Source: Chloroflexota bacterium (GTDB lineage: Bacteria; Chloroflexota; Dehalococcoidia; DSTF01; JACRBR01). Taken from it: DNA of 16,366 bases. The notes below the pieces were generated by a model. That model made no database searches, was not told the origin of the DNA, and was given only the letters and a program-made list of their open reading frames with translations. Below are positions 1 to 4,933 of this stretch, piece after piece. Location: positions 1 through 16,366 of the forward strand of contig JACRBR010000042.1 in the NCBI GenBank assembly GCA_016213125.1, read 5' to 3'. How positions within the stretch are numbered: position 1 is the stretch's first letter; each line of letters starts with the position of its first letter. The position numbers were made by a program, and so were the translations under genes.

Positions 1-63
1 GTCCCTGATTTCCCGCTGATCAACAAGAGCTTCGAGCTCTGTTATGCCTGCTGCGACCGCTGA
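1..63 (+). CDS. Group 4 [NiFe]-hydrogenase-like large subunit, C-terminal end (partial)
   Basis: Only the last 20 codons are inside the window, read in frame from base 1 to a TGA at 61-63. The peptide ends SFELCYACCDR. This matches the C-terminal metal-binding motif of HycE/HyfG-type large subunits (usually DPCxxC followed by a short tail to Arg), whose two Cys bind the Ni-Fe centre. Here the usual Asp-Pro is Glu-Leu, and a third Cys follows the CxxC pair. The chain stops at the Arg after which HycE-type precursors are cut by their maturation protease, so no C-terminal extension is encoded. The following ferredoxin and small-subunit genes support the call, since the order equals hycE-F-G. The N-terminal CxxC half of the active site lies outside the window, so catalytic competence cannot be judged. 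A complex I-like subunit that has kept one CxxC is the alternative. Confidence 0.75.
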   Translation, partial: VPDFPLINKSFELCYACCDR

Positions 64-76
64 GGTGACGTGAACC

Positions 77-436
77 ATGGGCCTGCTAGATGTGCTGCTG
101 CGACCGCTCCGCTCTCCGATCGCCACGCGTGGATATCCGCCGCACGCGGACGTGCCCGACCGCGGGCATCGCGGCACGCCGGTGCTGGCGGCCGAGCGTT
201 GCCGCGCGAGCGGAGACTGCGCCACCGTGTGTCCGACGGGGGCAATCGCCGTGAGGGAACTGCGCGGCGGCACAGCGCAGTGGCAGCTCGACTACGGGAT
301 GTGCATCTTCTGCGGGCGCTGCTTCGAAGCATGTCCGGAGGACGCCATCGTGGATACGGATGAGTTCGAACTGGCCGGACGCGAGCGCGCCAATGTCATC
401 GCGATGCACGTCGTGAGGAGCGGGACGCGTGACTGA
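77..436 (+). CDS. Ferredoxin-type electron-transfer subunit of a group 4 hydrogenase-like complex (HycF/HyfH/NuoI type)
   Basis: This 119-residue protein would carry electrons between iron-sulfur clusters on the peripheral arm of a membrane-bound hydrogenase-like complex. It has two ferredoxin half-motifs. The second is complete (CxxCxxCxxxCP, Cys76, 79, 82, 86). The first reads C-x5-C-x3-CP (Cys42, 48, 52), with Ser45 where the second cysteine ligand normally stands, so it may bind a [3Fe-4S] cluster or a Ser-ligated cluster. The protein is short compared with the roughly 180-residue HycF/HyfH and has no long C-terminal extension. The ATG at 77 is preceded by GAGGTG at 62-67, lies 13 nt after the large-subunit stop, and gives the expected MGLLDVLLRPL N-terminus of this family. 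The gene end overlaps the next start by 8 nt, indicating co-translation. Confidence 0.85.
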   Translation: MGLLDVLLRPLRSPIATRGYPPHADVPDRGHRGTPVLAAERCRASGDCATVCPTGAIAVRELRGGTAQWQLDYGMCIFCGRCFEACPEDAIVDTDEFELAGRERANVIAMHVVRSGTRD

Positions 437-887
437 ACAACACCAATTGAGGCGCGAGGTCACGAAGAAGTTGGGGCGCTCCTTACATGTCCGGCATCTG
501 GACAGCGGGTCCTGCAACGGGTGTGACTGGGAACTCGCCGCGCTCCTCAACCCCGTCTACGATGTCCAGCGCCTTGGCATCGACTTCGTTGCGTCACCGA
601 GGCACGCCGACCTGCTGCTGGTGACCGGCGTCATGACCCGCAACCTGCAGGAAGCTGCGGTCCTCACGTATGAGGCGATGCCGGAGCCGCGCCTCGTCGT
701 GGCAGTCGGCGCCTGCGCGGTTGGTGGCGGTGTCTTCGCGAACACGTACGCGGCCGCGGGATCAGTCGAGCCGATCTTGCCGGTTGATGTGTTCATCCCC
801 GGCTGTCCTCCGCGTCCAGAGGCGATCATCCATGGCCTCCTTGTAGCCGTCGGGCGCATGAAGCTGCGGCCCCTCCCGTTCTGCTGA
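429..887 (+). CDS. Group 4 [NiFe]-hydrogenase-like small subunit (HycG/HyfI, NuoB family)
   Basis: This 152-residue protein of the NuoB/HycG family normally carries the proximal [4Fe-4S] cluster that passes electrons to or from the Ni-Fe site. All four ligands are visible: Cys29 and Cys32 in SCNGCDWE, Cys96 in GACA and Cys126 in PGCPPRP. The CNGC-[DE]-x-E motif is the hydrogenase form rather than the complex I form, where two adjacent Cys are usual. The start is GTG at 429, inside the end of the ferredoxin gene (8 nt overlap). The protein ends in an additional Cys152. No membrane segment is seen, so attachment must come from partner subunits encoded outside the window. No maturation genes (hyp) follow, and the next 250 nt (888-1137) hold no convincing gene. 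I infer that this is the last gene of the operon. Confidence 0.9.
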   Translation: MTEQHQLRREVTKKLGRSLHVRHLDSGSCNGCDWELAALLNPVYDVQRLGIDFVASPRHADLLLVTGVMTRNLQEAAVLTYEAMPEPRLVVAVGACAVGGGVFANTYAAAGSVEPILPVDVFIPGCPPRPEAIIHGLLVAVGRMKLRPLPFC

Positions 888-1137
888 CAACCCCCGTCAT
901 GACGAACGGGCGGCACTGACCGCGGTTTCCAGCCTGACCGCGATGCGCCAGAGATCACAACGGCCTCGATCCTTGACGGGAAGGGGTTGCCGGAACCCGC
1001 GAGGGGCGTTGCCTGGACGGATGGTTGCATCGATCAGGAGAATCGCGTGATACTCACTCGCCTGCCCGCTCCAGTTCCACGGACGCTGGGGACACCCTCG
1101 GCGAGACGGGCATGATGACAGCGAAGGCTCATCCCGC

Positions 1138-2679
1138 ATGGCAACATCCGGCGAACGCAATTCCAGCCAATCGCGACCAGCTCCCCAGTTGATCCAGGGT
1201 GGCATGGCGGTAGGTGTTTCTACCTGGCGGCTGGCCAGGGCCGTGGCGATGGCGGGTGAGAAGCTCGGCCGACCGGTGCTAGGAGTCGTTTCGGGCACGG
1301 GGCTTTCCGACATGATGATCCGCCGCCTCCAGCAGGCGGATCCCGACACCATCCGCGCACTCACGGCCTACGATGGAGCGTTGGCCAGCGAGCTCCTCGC
1401 GATCTATGGATCGAGCGCTCCGGGTCCGACCGGGGTCCGGCGCCGGTTCGCACCCAAGCCCGAAGTGCTGGTCACAGGGACGAGGGCGATGAAGGCGCAC
1501 CTGACGCGTCTCACCGTCGCTGCTGCCTTTGTCGAGGTCACTCTGGCGAAAAGCGGTCACAGCGGACCCGTGGGCATCAACATCCTCGAGAAGCTGCAAC
1601 TGATGCACTTGCCGATGATCCTTGGGGCCATGCTGGCCGATGTGGACTATGTGCTGGTGGGCGCCGGCATCCCCCATCAAATACCGGCGGTGCTCCAGAG
1701 CTACGCGGCGCGGCAGACGGCCTCCTACAAACTGGATGTTGCGGGCACGAACGAAAAGCACCTGATGACGCTCGATCCGCGGCCCTTCATCGCGCCGGGC
1801 CGCGCGCTCAAGAAGCCGCGCTTCTTCGCGATCATTTCTCATCACGCGCTCGCGATGCGCCTCGCGGGCACGGTGGAGGTCGACGGATTCATCATCGAAG
1901 GCCCGGTGGCCGGGGGTCATAATGCGCCCGCGCGTGGGAAGGATGTCGATGAGGCGGGTCAGCCGATGTATGGCGAGCGGGACCAGCCCGACCTGGCGCG
2001 GATGCGGAGCCTCCGGAAGCCCTTCTGGCTCGCGGGTTCTTACGCGTGCAGACTCGCGGAAGCCAGGGCGCTCGGAGCGGTTGGCATCCAGGTCGGGTCT
2101 GCCTTCGCGCTTTGCGACGAGTCAGGGATGGATGCCCGCGTGAAACGCGAGTTGCGCGGCCAGATAGCCGCCGGGGCCCTCCAGGTGACGACGAGCGCAA
2201 TTGCTTCTCCTACCGGATTCCCCTTCCAGGTCGCTCAGCTCGAGGGAACGCTCTCGGAGGCGGCCGTCTACCGGTCGAGGAAGCGCATCTGCAATATCGG
2301 CCATCTCGTGGAGGCGTACGCGAAGCCAGGAGAAGGGGGAGGCGGCATCGGATTTCGCTGCCCTGGCGGTCCTGTGGGCGCCTACGTCCGGAGAGGCGGG
2401 CTCCAGGAGAAAACGGCGGGCGTCGTGTGCCTGTGCAACGGCCTTGCTTCGGCCGCCGGCTTCGGGCGCGTCGCCGCCAGTGGCGACGAGCCGATGACTG
2501 TCACACTCGGCAAGAGCTTCGACTTCTACCATCAACTCAACACGGCGCCGGACGGCAGTTACCGCGCGGAGGACGTCGTGCGATGTGTGTACCGGTACGA
2601 AGGCCAGAGCCTTGCCGGCGAAGGGCCCGCCGGGGTGCAGGTCAACGCTCAACGAAGTGTGCGCACGAACACCCAGTAG
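1138..2679 (+). CDS. Nitronate monooxygenase / 2-nitropropane dioxygenase family FMN protein
   Basis: This 513-residue protein matches the long branch of the nitronate monooxygenase family, which are TIM-barrel flavoproteins that use FMN. Characterised members oxidise alkyl nitronates to carbonyl compounds and nitrite. Visible landmarks are LIQGGMAVGVSTW (18-30) at the start of the barrel, GVVSGTGL (49-56), VGINILEKLQL (145-155), the active-site loop IEGPVAGGHNAP (253-264) and the phosphate-binding stretch LAGSYA to GIQVGSAFAL (298-326). A C-terminal extension beyond about residue 350 carries Cys385, Cys408, Cys431 and Cys433 with even spacing. It is shared with other long family members as I remember them and could bind a metal. 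The ATG at 1138 leaves 17 residues before the conserved LIQGGM, which fits, although the ribosome binding site is weak. Many members have unknown substrates, so the reaction is not certain. A 136 nt gap separates it from the amidase gene. Confidence 0.8.
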   Translation: MATSGERNSSQSRPAPQLIQGGMAVGVSTWRLARAVAMAGEKLGRPVLGVVSGTGLSDMMIRRLQQADPDTIRALTAYDGALASELLAIYGSSAPGPTGVRRRFAPKPEVLVTGTRAMKAHLTRLTVAAAFVEVTLAKSGHSGPVGINILEKLQLMHLPMILGAMLADVDYVLVGAGIPHQIPAVLQSYAARQTASYKLDVAGTNEKHLMTLDPRPFIAPGRALKKPRFFAIISHHALAMRLAGTVEVDGFIIEGPVAGGHNAPARGKDVDEAGQPMYGERDQPDLARMRSLRKPFWLAGSYACRLAEARALGAVGIQVGSAFALCDESGMDARVKRELRGQIAAGALQVTTSAIASPTGFPFQVAQLEGTLSEAAVYRSRKRICNIGHLVEAYAKPGEGGGGIGFRCPGGPVGAYVRRGGLQEKTAGVVCLCNGLASAAGFGRVAASGDEPMTVTLGKSFDFYHQLNTAPDGSYRAEDVVRCVYRYEGQSLAGEGPAGVQVNAQRSVRTNTQ

Positions 2680-2727
2680 TGTTCCCCATTCGTGGCACCG
2701 TGCCGGACCATGTGGACGAACGCGGCA

Positions 2728-2749
2728 GCCCCCGGTCGCGCCAGGGGGC
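2728..2749 (+). terminator. GC-rich hairpin between the nitronate monooxygenase and amidase genes
   Basis: GCCCCC (2728-2733) pairs with GGGGGC (2744-2749). Two further G-C pairs inside (GG 2734-2735 with CC 2741-2742) close a five-base loop, leaving one bulged A. It begins 48 nt after the nitronate monooxygenase stop codon. No T-run follows, so it could be a factor-dependent terminator, an mRNA-stabilising 3' structure or a chance GC-rich fold. Confidence 0.35.
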
Positions 2750-2805
2750 CAGATGACACTACCCCCAACAGGCCGGAACTTCCTACCATCCACCAGCCCG
2801 TTCAG

Positions 2806-2811
2806 AGGAGG
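2806..2811 (+). promoter_or_regulatory. Ribosome binding site fixing the amidase start
   Basis: AGGAGG lies 4 nt before the ATG at 2816. It decides the start, because the frame is open further upstream into the preceding gene while family homology begins only after this ATG. Confidence 0.75.
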
Positions 2812-2815
2812 GTCG

Positions 2816-4261
2816 ATGGAAAGCGAACTGTGGCGCACGGGGGCATCCGATCTGGCGGCGGCGATCCGTACGAAGCGTGTATCGAGCCGCGAAGTGGTCG
2901 AGGCTCACCTGGCGCGCATCGATGCTGTGAACCCCGCCGTCAACGCGGTGACTGTCGTCCTGGCCGAGGGGGCGCGCGCGGCCGCGGATGCGGCCGACAG
3001 CGCGTTGGCCGGTGGCGCCGACATCGGCCCGTTGCACGGCGTGCCAATCACGGTCAAGGAGAACATCGACGTCGCCGGCTCGGCGACTTCGCAGGGGCTG
3101 GTTGTGTTCAAAGACGCCGTGCCTGTAGTCGATGCGCCGCACATCACGCAGCTCAAGGCGGCGGGCGCCATCCCCATCGCGCGTACCAACATGCCCGACC
3201 TCGGGCTGCGCTACTACACCGACAACGCGCTGCGCGGGCCGACCCGGAACCCCTGGGACCCGACGCGCACGGCCGGAGGATCGAGCGGCGGCGAGGCGGC
3301 CGCACTCGCCACGGGCATGACGCCCCTGGGCATGGGGAACGATCTCGGCGGCTCGCTGCGGTGGCCTTCACAGTGCTGCGGCACGACGGCGCTGCGTACG
3401 ACCTACGGCCGCGTTGCGCAGGCCTCGTCGATCCCACCCGAGGACTCGACGATCGTGATGCAGTTGATGTCCGTCCAGGGCCCGATGGCCCGCCATGTGC
3501 GTGACCTGCGCCTGGCGCTGTCGTGTATGTGCGGCCCCGACGCGCGCGACCCTCGCTGGACGCCGGCGCCGCTGCGCGGGTCGCCGCCGCCACACCCGGT
3601 GCGTGTCGCGGTGACCATCGACCCCGCGGGCGAGGGCGTGGACCCGGATGTCGCTGCCGGGGTGAGGAAGGCCGCGGCCGCCCTCCGCGATGCGGGGTAC
3701 GACGTCGAGGAGGTCGAGCCGCCGATGGTCGGCGAGGCGCGCGATCTGTTTGCCGGGCTGCTCGTGGCCGACCTCAAGACGGTCCTGTATCCCCTGCTCA
3801 AGCCTGTCGCATCCGCGGACGCCGTGCGATTTCTGGACCTGGTGTTCTCGGTCGTACCTGAGCTTGACTATGCCGGGTACGTTTCTGGCTTTGCGCGCCG
3901 CAGCGCGTTGGCCCGTGCCTGGAGCATATTCATGGACCGCTATCCACTGGTGCTGGGGCCGATCGTCACCGCCCAGCCGTTCCCGGTGGGATTCGACATC
4001 GCCGGCACCGCCCAGGTGGCGGCCATCATCCGGGACTTCCGGCTCGCGGGGCTGGTGACCCTCCTCGGGTTGCCCGCGGCCGCGGTGCCCGTTGGCACGG
4101 CGAACGGTCTGCCGCAGGGTGTGCAGATCATCGGGCGGGCGTATCGCGAGGATCTCTGCCTCGACGCCGCGGAGGCGGTCGAGGCGCGTCTTGGCGTGCT
4201 CACGGCCATTGATCCGCGTGGGGCCCGTCAGGACGCCGGCATATCTGCTCGCGCTAATTGA
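2816..4261 (+). CDS. Amidase signature family hydrolase (amidase, EC 3.5.1.4-like)
   Basis: This 481-residue soluble enzyme of the amidase signature family hydrolyses a carboxamide to the acid and ammonia. The complete Lys-cisSer-Ser triad is visible. Lys81 is in ITVKENID, Ser156 is in GGSSGGE, and the nucleophile Ser180 is in GNDLGGSLR. The Ser-Ser spacing of 24 equals that of GatA and FAAH. The N-terminal ASDLAAAIRTKRVSSREVVE and the length are typical. The start at 2816 is chosen for its AGGAGG site, since the upstream 77 in-frame codons overlap the previous gene and look non-homologous. It is unlikely to be GatA, as no gatB or gatC is adjacent and the chain resembles stand-alone amidases, but the true substrate (aliphatic or aryl amide, lactam or urethane) cannot be read from the sequence. 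The gene lies 136 nt after the nitronate monooxygenase gene on the same strand and may be co-transcribed. Confidence 0.88.
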   Translation: MESELWRTGASDLAAAIRTKRVSSREVVEAHLARIDAVNPAVNAVTVVLAEGARAAADAADSALAGGADIGPLHGVPITVKENIDVAGSATSQGLVVFKDAVPVVDAPHITQLKAAGAIPIARTNMPDLGLRYYTDNALRGPTRNPWDPTRTAGGSSGGEAAALATGMTPLGMGNDLGGSLRWPSQCCGTTALRTTYGRVAQASSIPPEDSTIVMQLMSVQGPMARHVRDLRLALSCMCGPDARDPRWTPAPLRGSPPPHPVRVAVTIDPAGEGVDPDVAAGVRKAAAALRDAGYDVEEVEPPMVGEARDLFAGLLVADLKTVLYPLLKPVASADAVRFLDLVFSVVPELDYAGYVSGFARRSALARAWSIFMDRYPLVLGPIVTAQPFPVGFDIAGTAQVAAIIRDFRLAGLVTLLGLPAAAVPVGTANGLPQGVQIIGRAYREDLCLDAAEAVEARLGVLTAIDPRGARQDAGISARAN

Positions 4262-4315
4262 GGGTCGTGACGAGGAACGCTAGGGTCGCGGACTTCAGGG
4301 GAGTCACAGGAAGTG

Positions 4316-4517
4316 CTACTTCCTATTGTCGTCCTCGAAGCTGGCGATGAGATCCGGACCGATATATCCGTTGCCCGTGTCCGAACGCCCTGACCAGCTC
4401 AGGTAGCTCCTCTTCGCTATTCAACTGTAAGACAGTGAAGCGCCGCCACGACGAATCGTGCACGCGGTCGACCCGTAGGATTGGATCAGCGAGGTCGGCA
4501 GAACCGAGCTCCAGAGA
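4316..4517 (-). pseudogene. Frameshifted, start-less remnant of an unidentified protein gene
   Basis: The minus strand of the gap between the amidase and the small membrane protein reads like protein in two joined frames. From about 4517 down to 4380 the frame gives a chain containing ADLADPILRVDRV and VLQLNSEEELPELVRAFG. From about 4382 to a TAG at 4316 the neighbouring frame gives GNGYIGPDLIASFEDDNRK and a stop. A TAA (4518-4520) closes the first frame upstream and there is no plausible start codon. The second segment has strongly G/C-biased third codon positions, as expected for coding DNA here, while the first is more relaxed. I infer the decayed C-terminal end of a gene broken by at least one frameshift. 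I do not recognise the family. The rest of the 319 nt gap (4262-4580) shows nothing else I can support. Confidence 0.4.
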
Positions 4518-4580
4518 TTACACGTCCTTGGCCGCAGTGTTCCGAACCACGAGAGGGCGCAGCGAAAGGAAGAGTTCGTC

Positions 4581-4862
4581 ATGAGCATACTTGCGTGGAT
4601 CGTGGTCGGGCTTGTGGGTGGCGCAGTCGCTCAACTGTTTGTGAAAGACGACCCGATCGGTGGTGGCGTAGTTGGACTCGTCGTCACGATCCTGGTTGGC
4701 ATCGTTGGGGCGCTACTTGGCGGCTTCATTGCAGTCGCGCTTGGGATCAGCGATGGGGTCAACAACTTCGACCTCGGCACAATTGTACTTTCGATTCTCG
4801 GCTCGGTGCTTATCTTGCTCGGTTGGAAGGCTTTTTCGGGGCGAGGACCACTGCACATCTAG
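4581..4862 (+). CDS. GlsB/YeaQ/YmgE family small membrane protein (transglycosylase-associated protein family)
   Basis: This 93-residue, very hydrophobic protein has three predicted membrane segments (about 4-20, 28-55 and 66-84) rich in Gly, Val and Ile. The opening MSILAWIVVGLVGG and the central VVTILVGIVGALLGGFIA are characteristic of the GlsB/YeaQ/YmgE family of inner-membrane proteins, which are associated with general or envelope stress in several bacteria. Their biochemical role is unknown, and the name transglycosylase-associated is historical. The ATG at 4581 follows AAAGGAAG at 4565-4572, a fair ribosome binding site. It is a single gene facing the molybdopterin enzyme gene tail to tail across 71 nt. 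I see no clear promoter in front of it. Confidence 0.85.
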   Translation: MSILAWIVVGLVGGAVAQLFVKDDPIGGGVVGLVVTILVGIVGALLGGFIAVALGISDGVNNFDLGTIVLSILGSVLILLGWKAFSGRGPLHI

Positions 4863-4877
4863 GGCCCCTGGATGCCC

Positions 4878-4926
4878 GCGCGGTAGTCAATCCTGCCGCG
4901 CCGCTTCGGGTACGACACGGCGTACC
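4878..4926. terminator. Two short hairpins between convergent genes
   Basis: Between the tail-to-tail stop codons at 4862 and 4934 lie two inverted repeats. GCGCGG (4878-4883) pairs with CCGCGC (4896-4901), and GGTACG (4909-4914) pairs with CGTACC (4921-4926) around a six-base loop. The position between convergent genes suggests bidirectional transcription termination. Neither repeat is followed by a T-run on either strand, so intrinsic termination is not demonstrated. Confidence 0.35.
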
Positions 4927-4933
4927 GACGTGA

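Noticed and set aside
893..910. CCCGT/ACGGG hairpin just after the hydrogenase small subunit
   Set aside because: Only five pairs around an eight-base loop and no T-run. Too weak to call a terminator.
897..1364. 155-codon minus-strand frame covering the 888-1137 gap
   Set aside because: Most of it overlaps the start of the nitronate monooxygenase gene in antisense. The gap part reads somewhat protein-like, but I see no recognisable family, no ribosome binding site and no clear codon bias.
2585..2815. 77-codon N-terminal extension of the amidase frame
   Set aside because: It overlaps the previous gene, is rich in Pro/Ser/Arg and lacks amidase homology. A strong ribosome binding site sits before the ATG at 2816.
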